This document shows positions 1-9,836 of a DNA stretch of 50,142 nt, in pieces (the stretch's first letter is position 1; each line of letters begins with the position of its first letter). The notes under the pieces were generated by a model. That model did not search any database. It saw only the letters and a list, made by a program, of their open reading frames with translations, and was not told where the DNA came from. Origin of the DNA: Microvirga flavescens (GTDB lineage: Bacteria; Pseudomonadota; Alphaproteobacteria; Rhizobiales; Beijerinckiaceae); the NCBI RefSeq assembly GCF_003290125.1, contig NZ_QMKH01000011.1, positions 1 through 50,142 on the forward strand, given 5' to 3'. The position numbers were made by a program, and so were the translations under genes.

Positions 1-3000
1 CGTCGCATCCGAGAATGCGATATTCGTCGGCCCCTCCGGATCACCGGGTCCGGACCCATTCCATTTTTCGATCTTTTCGATACCGAAGCTCTGGAAGTAT
101 GTCTCGATGCGGGTCCAGTCGTTCCCCCAATCCGAGTGAAGCGCGAAGAGAGCGGCGGCCACATCGTCATGGATGTAAGCCGTGTCGTTGGTGCTGATGT
201 TGACACCGTCCGCATTAATTTCGCCGGAGATCAGGTCATTGACGTTCCGAACGAAGTAGACGTCGTTTCCAAAGCCGCCTTGCAAAGTATGGGCGACAGC
301 ACTGGATCCACCGTCCAGAGTATCGTCAAGGTGACTTCCCCGAAGGGTATTGGCGTAGTTATTTCCGATCAGCCATGAACCTTGGCTCGCCTCACCGCTC
401 GCAGCCAGGAGTTCGATGCCGACATCGTCCGCGAGATGATACTTGAGACCGGAGACATACGCGACGTCATTGCTGCCGCCTGCAGTATCAACGCTTTCGA
501 TGATGATATCGCCGCTATGAGTGATGAAGTAAACGTCGTTGCCGGCACCGCCCGCCAGGGAATCCTGGCCGCCGTTGGTGGCACCGCCTCCATCGAGCGT
601 GTCGTCAAAGCCGCTTCCGATGATCGTGTTCGCCAGGTTGTTACCCGAGACGCTGCCGCCGATCGTCGAATTGGGATCGATGATGAGGAATTCGACGCCG
701 ACAGTGTCATTCAGATCATACGATGTGAAACCTTTGCTCGCATCGAAGAGGATGTAGGCCGTGTCAATGCCGCCACTCTCGTCCGTGGTCTCGACAATAA
801 CGTCACCGACATCGTCGATGTAGTAGATATCATTGCCGGAGCCGCCCACCAGCTGATCGTTGCCGGCGCCGCCGTTCAGCACATCGTTTCCTGATCCACC
901 AATGAGGAGATCGTCGCCGCCATTGCCGATGATGAGGTCGTTGCCCTTGCCTCCGTCGAGCGTATCGCTGCCTTCGCCACCGATCAGCGTGTCATCTCCG
1001 TCGCCGCCGGTCTGGGTCGTTTCTCCCGTCAAAATGATGACGTTCTCGACATTCTTCAGGATGTTGCGCCAGTCTTCTTCTGAACGGCCATCGACCATGA
1101 CATAGGCCGTGTCGGTTCCACCGGCAGCACCCGCTTCTTCCCTCACGACGTCATCGAGACTGCGAATGATGTAAGTATCGTCGCCGGCACCACCAACGAG
1201 TGTGTCGCCACCCCCGCCACCGTCCAGAATATTGGCGGAGCCATTTCCGGTAAGGACGTTCTTGCCCTGATTGCCTTTCAGAGTAATCCCGGGGCTCACA
1301 GCGGTTTCGTCAAGCGTCAGGTTCTCAAGCGGGGAATTGTCGCTGAGCGTATAGTTTCCAAAGACAATCGCCGTATCAATTCCGCTTTCATCGATAATGG
1401 TCGGGGCCGGGACACCCACTTGATTCCTGATGTAATAGGTATCGTTGCCTCCGCCGCCATCGAGCGTGTCGGATTCCATCCCGCCATCCAGGACGTCGTT
1501 TCCTGAACCACCATAGAGCTTGTCGGCGCCAGTGCCTCCATAGAGGGTATCGTCGCTGTCATCACCGTAGAGGACATCATCCCCGGCATCGCCATAGATC
1601 AAATCGTTGTCGTCGCCGCCATGGAGGGTATCATGCCCCCCATTACCGGTAAGGGTGTCGTTTCCGTACCCGCCCTGAATTTCATTGTCATTGTTATCGC
1701 CGATAAGCTCATCGCTATATTCGGACCCGATCAGGCCTTCGATTGAAGTATAGGTGTCTCCGCTTGCGTAGCCCGTGCCGCCCCCACCCAGAAGGCTCGC
1801 TTTGACACCGGTATCATTGTCAGCAGCGATCCAGTCGCCATACGAGGCAAAGTCGAACCCCTCGCCGCCGTCCATCGCGTCTTTACCGGCCCCGCCTTCG
1901 AGCACGTCGTTGCCAAAACCACCTTTCAGCAGGTCGTCGCCGTCGGCGCCGAAGAGATAGTCATCGCCTTCATCACCATGGAGTGCGTCGTCACCGTCCT
2001 CACCCATGAGATAGTCGTTGTTAGTGCCGCCGTTCAGAACGTCGTTGCCGGTCCCGCCTTTGAGAAAGTCATCGCCGCTCTCGCCGTAGAGCTCGTCCTT
2101 GCCATTGCCGCCGTCAAGCAGGTCGTTCCCAAGTCCGCCGCGAAGCGTGTCTTCACCGATGGCACCGTAGAGGCTGTCATTTCCCAAGCCGCCAATGAGA
2201 GAATCGTTACCGTCCAAACCCTGGAGGTTATTGTTGCCAAGATCTCCGACCAGGACGTCATGAAACTGCGAGCCAATCAGGCCTTCGATGGAAATATAGC
2301 GATCATTGAGAGCATCGCCCACATTTGTGACCGATCCATCAAGATAAACTTCAACACGCTCGCGTGCCGTCACATAGGACGCAAAATCGTTTCCGAAGCC
2401 ACCATCGAGGGTATCAGCCCCCGTACCACCGATCAGCACATCGTTTCCGGAGCCGCCACTGAGAGTGTCGTTGCCGGCACCGCCATCGAGGGAGTCGTTT
2501 CCGAGGTTCCCTTTCAGATCATTGACTTCGCCGCTGCCGATGATCGTGTCGTTTCCGCTGCCCCCGCTAACGCCTTGAATGTTGACGAGAACATCACCTT
2601 CCGCTTCGCCCCCGAATCCCTTCCCGGTCGAGAGATCAACCTTGACGGCAGTCCCGGCATAATGGGCGAAGTTAAAGCCGCTCCCACCACTCAGAACGTC
2701 GCCGCCTGCGCCGCCCTCAAGTGTATCGTTGCCCTCATCGCCCTCAATCGTATCCGCGCCTCCAAAGCCAATCAGGAGATCATCGTCGCGGTATCCATTA
2801 AGGACATTCGCATTGTCATCGCCGCCGAGCGTGTCGGCAAACGCCGTTCCAATTAAGCCCTGGATATCAGAATAGACATCGTACTGGGCATCTTCGGTAT
2901 TGAGACCCGAATTATCCAAGTACGCGGCCAGCCCCTTACCGCTTGTCAAATAGACGGCATAATCGAAGCCTGCGCCACCATCGAGCGTGTCAGCTCCCGC

Positions 3001-4662
3001 ACCGCCATGCAGATAGTCGGTATCACCACCGCCTTTGAGTATGTCGTCTCCGTCACCACCATAAAGAGCATCACTCTTATCGGCACCTTCGAGAGTGTCG
3101 GCGAACTTCGATCCTGCCAATCCCTCGATCGAGGTGTAGGTGTCGTTTTTGGCGTCACCGCTGTTCAGGTGGGGAGAGGTGAAACTCGCATATACGCCTT
3201 CGCGCGATGTGGCATATGAAGCGATGTCAATGCCATCACCTCCATCGAGAATATCAGCTCCGTTACCGCCACGCAGCGTATCGTTACCCTCGTTTCCGTA
3301 GAGCTTATCGCTGCCGGTGTTGCCGCCGTCGAGAATGTCATCGCCAGTTCCGCCAGACAGATAGTCATTGCTATCGCCGCCGGACAGGTCATCGTTTCCG
3401 TCCCCTCCAAGCAGCGTATCGTGATAAGCCGATCCAATTAGCGTGTCGTTATCAGGCGATGAGGACGTCATGACAAAACCCGTTTGGGTGCGGGTATCAA
3501 AAATCTGTCCGTGGATATCAAAGCTCGAGAACTGGTTGTCTGGAGCCGTGGCCCAGGTGACCATAAAACGGCCGTCAGCAAGCTCCGCAATGTCGTAATG
3601 CGACTGAGTGCCAGTCGGATTCGTGCTAACGATGAAGTCAGACCTAATAAGCGATCCGTCTTTGTCCAGAATTATTGCATGTATGTCGGTAGTATACTCA
3701 TAAGCAAATACGATATGTCCGTTGGACAGAATTTTTATCTTGTAGTCACCATCCGTATTAAGAAGTATAGGGTTGCCACCACCAATTTTTACATATAATT
3801 TGCCAGCGTGATTGAAGACATAAGCATATTTTCCACCTGCGAGTGGTATTAGTTCTCTAAGGCCGAATCCAGCATCGCGAGCGACATCCATACCGAATAC
3901 AGGATCGGCCGAGCCTCCGCCGGATACCAGAACCCCGTTCGCGTCATAAATTTTTATCTTGGTATAATAGTTAGCCCTATTACCGCCGAAGTAAGCCGCC
4001 CCCCATTGAACCAATGCTATCCTGCCATCGCTCAATGTTACCGTAACGCTTCTGCCCTGCGCATCGGGCAGATCTTCCGTAAAGCCTGTGAGAGTCTGTA
4101 CCTGGGCGGTTTGAGATGCCTTCAAATAAGCCGACGTGAGCGTCATGCCTGGACCCCAGGCATCAACGAGAATACCGCTGTCCCCAACAGCGCTCACTTG
4201 TCCTAACAATCTATCATCCGTCTGCGACGACACGATAATGTCGGGTATTCCCAGGACGGTTCCCGTCAACGGGTCAAAACTCTGCGCCATGATGCGCGTC
4301 GGACGCAGGTGCCCAACAGACTCATCCTCGAAAACGAGGGAGACCTGGCCGTTGCCAAGCTGCACGACGTCAAAATTGCCGAGTGTCGCCGTCGCGGGAA
4401 TCTCGCTGTAAATTGTGAATGCGGATCCGGTGCGACCTCCGTACGGATCAAGAAGCTGGCCCTTGATCGTGCCATCACTCCCATCACGGTAAACAACCAG
4501 AATATTCCCGTTGCGAAGACCAATAACCCGGGACTCATACTCACCCGATCCCGATTGCGAGGTGATCGTCCGTTCAATCCCCCACGCGAATGGAGGCACG
4601 AGCGACGCGGACGCCGTGGCGATTGAAGCGGAATCGCTTTCCTGGATTGAAGGATAAGACAC
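1..4662 (-). CDS. Giant RTX calcium-binding protein, N-terminal 1554 codons (C-terminus off the left edge)
   Basis: The frame is open from a GTG at 4662 to base 1 with no stop. An AGGGGG ribosome-binding site lies six to seven bases before the GTG, which supports this start. The first ~400 residues hold beta-rich repeats of the kind LRNGNILVVYRDGSDG and LADGRFMVTW, a pattern common at the head of alphaproteobacterial RTX proteins. From about residue 400 the protein is almost entirely GGxGxDxLxGG nonapeptide blocks (for example GNDTLRGGNGADILDGGDG), which bind Ca2+ as parallel beta-rolls. These alternate with FASYxxAREVEVYLDG and SIEGLIGSxFxDxLxG spacers. No N-terminal signal peptide is visible, as expected for a type I secretion substrate; the C-terminal signal would lie outside the window. 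Probable role: a secreted surface or matrix protein. No enzymatic domain was seen. Confidence 0.9.
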   Translation of the reverse strand, partial: MSYPSIQESDSASIATASASLVPPFAWGIERTITSQSGSGEYESRVIGLRNGNILVVYRDGSDGTIKGQLLDPYGGRTGSAFTIYSEIPATATLGNFDVVQLGNGQVSLVFEDESVGHLRPTRIMAQSFDPLTGTVLGIPDIIVSSQTDDRLLGQVSAVGDSGILVDAWGPGMTLTSAYLKASQTAQVQTLTGFTEDLPDAQGRSVTVTLSDGRIALVQWGAAYFGGNRANYYTKIKIYDANGVLVSGGGSADPVFGMDVARDAGFGLRELIPLAGGKYAYVFNHAGKLYVKIGGGNPILLNTDGDYKIKILSNGHIVFAYEYTTDIHAIILDKDGSLIRSDFIVSTNPTGTQSHYDIAELADGRFMVTWATAPDNQFSSFDIHGQIFDTRTQTGFVMTSSSPDNDTLIGSAYHDTLLGGDGNDDLSGGDSNDYLSGGTGDDILDGGNTGSDKLYGNEGNDTLRGGNGADILDGGDGIDIASYATSREGVYASFTSPHLNSGDAKNDTYTSIEGLAGSKFADTLEGADKSDALYGGDGDDILKGGGDTDYLHGGAGADTLDGGAGFDYAVYLTSGKGLAAYLDNSGLNTEDAQYDVYSDIQGLIGTAFADTLGGDDNANVLNGYRDDDLLIGFGGADTIEGDEGNDTLEGGAGGDVLSGGSGFNFAHYAGTAVKVDLSTGKGFGGEAEGDVLVNIQGVSGGSGNDTIIGSGEVNDLKGNLGNDSLDGGAGNDTLSGGSGNDVLIGGTGADTLDGGFGNDFASYVTARERVEVYLDGSVTNVGDALNDRYISIEGLIGSQFHDVLVGDLGNNNLQGLDGNDSLIGGLGNDSLYGAIGEDTLRGGLGNDLLDGGNGKDELYGESGDDFLKGGTGNDVLNGGTNNDYLMGEDGDDALHGDEGDDYLFGADGDDLLKGGFGNDVLEGGAGKDAMDGGEGFDFASYGDWIAADNDTGVKASLLGGGGTGYASGDTYTSIEGLIGSEYSDELIGDNNDNEIQGGYGNDTLTGNGGHDTLHGGDDNDLIYGDAGDDVLYGDDSDDTLYGGTGADKLYGGSGNDVLDGGMESDTLDGGGGNDTYYIRNQVGVPAPTIIDESGIDTAIVFGNYTLSDNSPLENLTLDETAVSPGITLKGNQGKNVLTGNGSANILDGGGGGDTLVGGAGDDTYIIRSLDDVVREEAGAAGGTDTAYVMVDGRSEEDWRNILKNVENVIILTGETTQTGGDGDDTLIGGEGSDTLDGGKGNDLIIGNGGDDLLIGGSGNDVLNGGAGNDQLVGGSGNDIYYIDDVGDVIVETTDESGGIDTAYILFDASKGFTSYDLNDTVGVEFLIIDPNSTIGGSVSGNNLANTIIGSGFDDTLDGGGATNGGQDSLAGGAGNDVYFITHSGDIIIESVDTAGGSNDVAYVSGLKYHLADDVGIELLAASGEASQGSWLIGNNYANTLRGSHLDDTLDGGSSAVAHTLQGGFGNDVYFVRNVNDLISGEINADGVNISTNDTAYIHDDVAAALFALHSDWGNDWTRIETYFQSFGIEKIEKWNGSGPGDPEGPTNIAFSDAT

Positions 4663-4819
4663 TTTACGCCCCCTCGTATGGTGTATGGCAAATTTGCTTG
4701 CTGTTATTGACTACGCAGCAAGGCGAGAGAGCCGCTGATGCGGCGGAATTAACGTACGGCGACGGCTCGCTTGTGTTTTCGGTTGTGAGCCGATGCATAC
4801 TGATAAGAGCATCACGCCA

Positions 4820-4837
4820 CGGCGCGCTTTCGCGCCG
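4820..4837. other. GC-rich hairpin in the RTX leader region
   Basis: CGGCGCG-CTTT-CGCGCCG forms a perfect 7-bp stem with a 4-base loop, about 160 bp upstream of the RTX start. No T-run follows on either strand, so it is not a classical intrinsic terminator. It may be an mRNA leader structure or chance. Confidence 0.25.
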
Positions 4838-4886
4838 CGGGGAACTCTCCCATTCAAAGCATCGTGCAACCAAGTCTGCCCCCGCC

Positions 4887-4906
4887 ACATCGATATCAAT
4901 CGATGT
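4887..4906. promoter_or_regulatory. Perfect 8-bp inverted repeat, operator-like
   Basis: The sequence reads ACATCGAT-N4-ATCGATGT, a perfect dyad with 8-bp arms inside an AT-rich stretch about 225 bp upstream of the RTX start at 4662. Its spacing and symmetry resemble the site of a dimeric helix-turn-helix regulator. No regulator gene is adjacent, so the factor is unknown. Confidence 0.3.
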
Positions 4907-5101
4907 TTATTCATTCACCGGGCATCAATGCACGAAAGACAAAATTTGAAACCAGTCATTTAAATGGAGTTTTGGCTCTTAAACATCAGCATTCGCAGCA
5001 GGCGGGCATTTGACGGGAGCCAACCACATGCTCGAAAGATCAAGGTCTTGAGAGGGAAACATTGCGCTGCAAAGAAAAACGATCTTTTCTTTGCTTGAAC
5101 G

Positions 5102-5146
5102 AAGGAAAGGCCATCAAAAGGGCCGTATAGGAGAAGGGCTTTCCTT
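5102..5146. terminator. Possible stem-loop between DUF2950 and the RTX gene
   Basis: AAGGAAAGGCC at 5102-5112 pairs with GGGCTTTCCTT at 5136-5146 with one mismatch, and the right arm is followed by TTG. It lies downstream of the minus-strand DUF2950 gene. The loop is long (23 bases), so terminator activity is only a possibility. Confidence 0.25.
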
Positions 5147-5400
5147 TTGTCTCACGGCAGGCCAGCCTCATCAGGCCGCCTGTCGCCATTCACCAGACGA
5201 GCAGCCGCGACTCTTGGACCATGGCAGAGGACGAGGTTGGCAAAGGCGGACGGAAACCGTCACCTGAGTGCAGGCCGGTGGCGGCGACGCGACGGGCCGG
5301 CATCGGCTAACGTGAGGCCCCGCGCGAGGCTTACGGTCAAAAAGCCAGAGTAAAGATGGGGAGGGTCGCTGCATTTGAGATCATCAAACAATGCCGAATC

Positions 5401-6345
5401 TCATTGAGATTGTTCGGGCGACGCAACTTCTTTCCAGGTGTGATCGGGATTGAACGACGTCATCTGGGCGGCGATTTTTGCCGTCTCCAATCCCAGATCC
5501 TTCTCATAAACCTTGCCGCCATGGCTGACGAGGAAGGTCATGACGCCTGAGTTTCCGTATTCCGCCGGGTACGCGACAAGGGCAAAGCCGCCGATCATTT
5601 TTCCGTTCACCACATAATCAAGCGCGCCACCGGGAGCGGCGGGGCCTTGCCTGGTGAGAATTTTGTAATAGTAGCCGCGAAGGGGTGTCCGCTCGCCGGT
5701 GATGCGATAGCCCTCGCGGGTCGCCAATCCGACGAGAGCACCGAGCGGGCTGGGGTCATCCCCCTTGGAAATAGGCCAGTACAGGCCATCCTTCTTTCCC
5801 TCACTGCTTATGAAGCGCTGCGCATAGATACCACGGCCCGCACCTGTGCGATCCTTTTCGGCGTAGTCACTCTGCGCGTCGACATAGGCGAGGGAACTCT
5901 GGATCGCATCGAGCTCATTGCGGCCGATACGGCGATAGACAATCTCCCGGCGACCGGCGGTCGTATCGAACCGCCATTGCCCGTCTTTTTTGACGAGCGG
6001 AATAGGGAACGGGAAATCCTCCGCCCCGACCATCAACGTCGCCTTGCCGCCGTCCACGGTGACCTGATGACGGGTATCGAAGGCTGCGAGGAAACGCTCG
6101 CGCGTTGCGCTATCGGCCACCGCGTCACCGGATGACACGATATCTTCGCCAGACGAGCCCAGAACCTTGAGCATGCCATTGCTGTCGCCGCGTCTGGCTG
6201 CCGCCACAAGCGCATCGGCGGCCTCCTCCGGCGTTCTGAAGGATTGCTGCGCATTGGCTGCAGGTGCCATCACGATCAGCGCGACAGCCGCAATCAGAAA
6301 GACCGTGCTCATGCGGCATGAGTTTTGGAATAGAACAATCGACAT
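5401..6345 (-). CDS. DUF2950 family secreted protein
   Basis: 314 codons. The N-terminus carries a hydrophobic signal segment (STVFLIAAVALIVMAPAANA, cleavage after AxA, so the mature protein starts about QQSF). The body matches the DUF2950 family: an N-terminal FRTPEEAADALVAAARRGD segment, a central GxYxxRxI region and the C-terminal GYYYKIL, ALVAYPAEYGNSGVMTF and VYEKDLG motifs. The function of the family is unknown. A GAAGG site lies five bases upstream of the chosen ATG. It follows the DUF3300 gene after 63 bp on the same strand, a pairing often seen in proteobacteria, so the two are probably co-transcribed and act together in the periplasm or envelope. Confidence 0.88.
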   Translation of the reverse strand: MSIVLFQNSCRMSTVFLIAAVALIVMAPAANAQQSFRTPEEAADALVAAARRGDSNGMLKVLGSSGEDIVSSGDAVADSATRERFLAAFDTRHQVTVDGGKATLMVGAEDFPFPIPLVKKDGQWRFDTTAGRREIVYRRIGRNELDAIQSSLAYVDAQSDYAEKDRTGAGRGIYAQRFISSEGKKDGLYWPISKGDDPSPLGALVGLATREGYRITGERTPLRGYYYKILTRQGPAAPGGALDYVVNGKMIGGFALVAYPAEYGNSGVMTFLVSHGGKVYEKDLGLETAKIAAQMTSFNPDHTWKEVASPEQSQ

Positions 6346-6408
6346 GGCCTTCGTGTCCTTATGACGCTGAATGCTGACGGGCCCCTTCTCGCGCCTCGTC
6401 CTTGCCGG

Positions 6409-7956
6409 CTAATGCGAAATTCGAGGTACCCGTGCGCCGGAGACGACCCATTGGTCATAGGTCTGGAACGGCAGTCCGAGCTTGTCGTAGAAGACGCGCA
6501 AGTAACCGTCCCGACCGCGCGTGACGGCACTGGGGATCACGTTCTCGACTTCCTGCGCGATGACGCCGACGTAAACCTTGTCACTGCCGTTGTATGCGAA
6601 GCGATAGAAGCCGAGACCGTTGCTGAGATAGCCGAGGAGAACGACATCGTGCTTAAGCTGAATATCGGATCGCCGCCCTCCACCTCGGAAGCCCCCTCCT
6701 CCACCCCGGAAACCTCCTCCGCCACGGAAACCTCCGCCTCTGACGGCCCCCGAGAAACCTCGATGAGCGCTCGCGCTCCCGAAGCTCACCCGTCCGCGCT
6801 GGGCCTGCATGTTCGCCACCCGTCCGGATTGAATGTTGCCGAACGCGTTGTCGCGCCCACGTCCAGGCGGCCTTGCGTTACGCGAAGGGCCTCTTGGAGC
6901 ATTGGCACGCGCAGCAGGCCTTTGACCCCGACCGCCGGCGGCAACGTTTTGGCGGGTCGTCGGCTTGCGCGCCGCGCGGTTTGCGGCTGAGCCACGATTG
7001 GCGACGTTGGACTGTCGCCCGCCAGCCGGATTGAGAGCCTGCTCACCGCCGCGACCGCGAAAGTCCATTCGTGCGTCGCGTCCCGCCTGAATGTTCCTGT
7101 TCGCAAACCGCTGCTGCACATTGGCGTTGTCGTACCTGACGCCTTGGCGGTGCTGCGGATTGTGCTCCCAATGCGTCACGCGATTACGATTGTAATAGAT
7201 ATTGTTCCCGCCCCATCCGATTCCACCGCCCCAATAAGCTCCGTTCGATGCCCAGCGCCCGAGAGCATAGGCTCCGCCGAACGCAAGACCGGTCGCAATG
7301 GCTCCGGAAGCGATATAGCCAGGAGCACCGAAGTAGTATGGCGGATACTCCGCATAAGGCCACCCGCCATAGACGACAGCCGGATCATAATAGGGGACGG
7401 AAATCGTATTGGGATTGGCGGGTTCGATGACGATTATCTGCCGGTTCTGTTCCTGCTGAACCGTGACGGTCTGCTCCTTGTTCGATGTCAACCTCTTGTT
7501 CTCATGCGCCTTCGATCGCAACCGTTGAACCGCGTCCATCACGTCCGTTTGCTGCGCCAGAACGGCATCGCCAAGGTCTTTCGTCCAATCGAGATTCTTG
7601 CTCATCATTTGCAGCACGGACGGCGTTGCGACCAGCGACTTCACGCTGGAATCCCAACCCTGTTTCTCCGCCGCCGACTTGAGCTGATCTCCCTTTAGCT
7701 TCTTGTTGGCGCTGAGCCAGCGGTCAGCCTGAACCACTTCAAGCGGATAGGTCGCTGCCATCATGACCTCGGCCAGCAGTGAATCCGGGTAGAGCGCGAT
7801 AGGCGCGAGAAGCGCATCGAGCTGTCCAGATTTGCGGAGTGGCTGGTCAACTGCCGGGGCAGGGGCCGGAGTCGAGCCAGAGCCTTGCGCGAAGGCCCCG
7901 AAGGACGAAGAGAGAACGAATGCGATCACCAGCAGGTATTTCATTTGGAGGGTCAT
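6409..7956 (-). CDS. DUF3300 family protein with C-terminal S74/chaperone-like domain
   Basis: 515 codons, preceded by a GGGAGG site next to the ATG. Residues 1-23 form a signal peptide (cleavage after AFA). Residues ~40-200 are the DUF3300 domain (QLDALLAPIALYPDSLLAEV, YPLEVVQADRWL, VPYYDPAVVYG). A glycine/aromatic segment and then a long Arg/Asn/Gly/Ala-rich region (~260-425) follow, including FRGGGGFRGGG repeats that look intrinsically disordered. The last ~85 residues (SDIQLKHDVVLLG, LGFYRFAYNG, YVGVIAQEVENVIP, YLRVFYDKLG) resemble the intramolecular chaperone/peptidase S74-like tail of phage tailspikes. That combination may cause self-trimerisation or processing. Function is unknown; envelope location is inferred. 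Confidence 0.85.
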   Translation of the reverse strand: MTLQMKYLLVIAFVLSSSFGAFAQGSGSTPAPAPAVDQPLRKSGQLDALLAPIALYPDSLLAEVMMAATYPLEVVQADRWLSANKKLKGDQLKSAAEKQGWDSSVKSLVATPSVLQMMSKNLDWTKDLGDAVLAQQTDVMDAVQRLRSKAHENKRLTSNKEQTVTVQQEQNRQIIVIEPANPNTISVPYYDPAVVYGGWPYAEYPPYYFGAPGYIASGAIATGLAFGGAYALGRWASNGAYWGGGIGWGGNNIYYNRNRVTHWEHNPQHRQGVRYDNANVQQRFANRNIQAGRDARMDFRGRGGEQALNPAGGRQSNVANRGSAANRAARKPTTRQNVAAGGRGQRPAARANAPRGPSRNARPPGRGRDNAFGNIQSGRVANMQAQRGRVSFGSASAHRGFSGAVRGGGFRGGGGFRGGGGGFRGGGRRSDIQLKHDVVLLGYLSNGLGFYRFAYNGSDKVYVGVIAQEVENVIPSAVTRGRDGYLRVFYDKLGLPFQTYDQWVVSGARVPRISH

Positions 7957-8156
7957 CCAAACCTCCCGATCATGGCGACATGCGATCCTCGTTGGGAACA
8001 GGCATCATCGAGCCACAAGAATTCGTGCCGCTATCCCATAACTAGCTTCGCCATCCCCGCCGGCAAGGCTCTTTACGTGCGATGCAGACTGCAGACGGTG
8101 CACATGAAGCAAAGCGAGCAATTTTCCCCGGCATCGCATTCGTCAAACAGAGCCGT

Positions 8157-9836
8157 TTAAAAAGACATCATCGCGACGATGACTGGCCCCCAGGCCGTCA
8201 GCAGAATGTTTCCGATGGCATAGGGGATGGTATACCCCAATGCCGGAACATTGCTTTGTGCCTCATCCTGCACAGCACGCAGCGCGGCTGTGATCGTCCC
8301 TGCGCCGGCACAAGCGCCCAGCACAATGAGCGGATTCATCTTCAAGACGAAGCGCCCGAAGAGAATGGCGAGCGTGTGCGGCGTGAGAGCCGAAATCAGA
8401 CCCACAAGAACAAGGCTTAAACCCGACGCCCGCAACCCGGATACGAAACTGGGACCGGCGCTTAGACCAACAATGCCGATGAACGCACAAAGACCTACAG
8501 TATCAAAGATCCAGATTGCCGCTTCGGGAATGCGGCCGAAAAATGGATAGACCGATCTGAGCCATCCGAAGATCAGACCCATGATCAACGCCCCTCCGCT
8601 CGCAGTAAGCGTCAACGGCACCTTCCAGACCACAATGGAGAGAAGACCGAGTAGACCTCCCAGGAAGATGCCGATCCCGACGAAGACCATGTCCGTCGCC
8701 GCTGTTTTCCGGTCAGGATAACCCAAATCCTTCGCCGCCCGTTCAACTTCGGGCATGGTTCCGATCAGGCGCATCACATCGCCCCGGTCGATCTGGGTCT
8801 CCGGAGAGATTGGAATATCAATTCCCGAGCGCGTGAATTTCGAGAGAAACACGCTGCGCGCAAAAGGAAGCCGCGACAACTCCGTGAGGGACTTTCCTTC
8901 CACGGACCGACTTGTGACGACAACATCCAATGACTCGAGTGGGATATCGAGAAGGTCGGGGTCGCTCACTTCAGGACCGATTGTGGCGCCGCGCGTGACG
9001 TGAATTTCCTGTCGGCCGATCACCGCAATGGCATCCCCTTCCTGGATCACAAGATCGGGGGCCGATTCCAGAATCTTTCCGCCCCTGCGAACACGCACGA
9101 TGAAGACCCGGATCGTCTTCGGCATGCTCTCGAGCTCGGCTACCGTCTTGCCGACCAGATTGGGATTGGCGACGCGATAGGCCCGGACGTCGAACGAACG
9201 CGAAGCGGACGTGACGCCGTCTTCAGCCTCGGCAGTTTTCTGTCCGGCCGTGCGAAGAGCTTCCTCTCGAAGATCGATCCCCATGAGCCTGGGGCCGATC
9301 TTGGGGAGGAACCAGACCAGCGTGGCCGTTCCCACGAGGTAAGTCACGGCATAGGCGACCGGAATGTTATTAACGAGAGCAGTTCTTTCCGCCTCCGGAA
9401 TGGCCAGGCGCTGGATCGCATCTCCGGCGGTGCCGATCACAGTCGACTCCGAGAAAGCCCCGGCAAGGAGCCCTGCGGCGGTGCCCACGTCGTACCCCAT
9501 CAGCTTTGAGAAACCGAAAGCCGTCAGCAGGCACGTGACGCACAAAAGAACCGTCAGGGCCACTTGAGGAAGAGCATCGCGTCTGAGACCACGGAAAAAC
9601 TGAGGCCCGACCTTGTATCCCGTCGTGAAGAGAAAGAGATCAAAGAAAACGGTTTTGACGAGGGGATGAACCTTGATGTCGAGCTGGCCGATCAGCACGC
9701 CAGCCAAAAGACAGCCGACGACCGTTCCGAGAGTAAAGCTCCCCAGCGTGATGCGGCCGATCAGGAAACCGAGCGCCAGCGTCAGGAAGATCGCAAGCTC
9801 CGGATTGTTGCGAAGAGCCGACACGAGGAAATCCAT
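8157..9836 (-). CDS. AspT/YidE-type aspartate-alanine antiporter family transporter
   Basis: 559 codons, preceded by a GAGGAGAG site eight bases before the ATG. The arrangement is that of the AAEx family (TC 2.A.81): two hydrophobic halves of about five helices each, separated by a cytoplasmic region (~200-370) with two RCK_C/TrkA-C domains (for example ANPNLVGKTVAELE and GDAIAVIGRQEI; later SLTELSRLPFARSVFL and GDVMRLIGT). Helical signatures include GFLIGRITLGSFTLGTVVG and LLAGAFSESTVIGTAGDAI in the first half and GIVGLSAGPSFVSGL and LGACAGAGTITAALRAVQD in the second. Family members exchange aspartate for alanine or carry other dicarboxylates. The specificity here is not determinable. It may share a transcript with the downstream DUF3300 and DUF2950 genes (gap 200 bp). 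Confidence 0.88.
   Translation of the reverse strand: MDFLVSALRNNPELAIFLTLALGFLIGRITLGSFTLGTVVGCLLAGVLIGQLDIKVHPLVKTVFFDLFLFTTGYKVGPQFFRGLRRDALPQVALTVLLCVTCLLTAFGFSKLMGYDVGTAAGLLAGAFSESTVIGTAGDAIQRLAIPEAERTALVNNIPVAYAVTYLVGTATLVWFLPKIGPRLMGIDLREEALRTAGQKTAEAEDGVTSASRSFDVRAYRVANPNLVGKTVAELESMPKTIRVFIVRVRRGGKILESAPDLVIQEGDAIAVIGRQEIHVTRGATIGPEVSDPDLLDIPLESLDVVVTSRSVEGKSLTELSRLPFARSVFLSKFTRSGIDIPISPETQIDRGDVMRLIGTMPEVERAAKDLGYPDRKTAATDMVFVGIGIFLGGLLGLLSIVVWKVPLTLTASGGALIMGLIFGWLRSVYPFFGRIPEAAIWIFDTVGLCAFIGIVGLSAGPSFVSGLRASGLSLVLVGLISALTPHTLAILFGRFVLKMNPLIVLGACAGAGTITAALRAVQDEAQSNVPALGYTIPYAIGNILLTAWGPVIVAMMSF

Larger units (their letters stand above)
4663..5400. other. Intergenic region upstream of the giant RTX gene
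   Basis: I found no convincing gene in these 738 bases; the short open frames have no RBS and atypical composition. It should hold the promoter of the minus-strand RTX gene and the end of whatever precedes it. Three inverted repeats are visible: a perfect dyad at 4887-4906, a GC hairpin at 4820-4837 and an imperfect long stem at 5102-5146. The stretch around 4895-5000 is AT-rich compared with its neighbours. Confidence 0.6.

Noticed and set aside
1978..2856. Plus-strand 292-codon frame
   Set aside because: Antisense shadow of RTX nonapeptide repeats; its valine/alanine-rich translation repeats with the RTX period.
5147..5353. Small plus and minus frames in the RTX/DUF2950 spacer
   Set aside because: No RBS, no family, and the two frames oppose each other.
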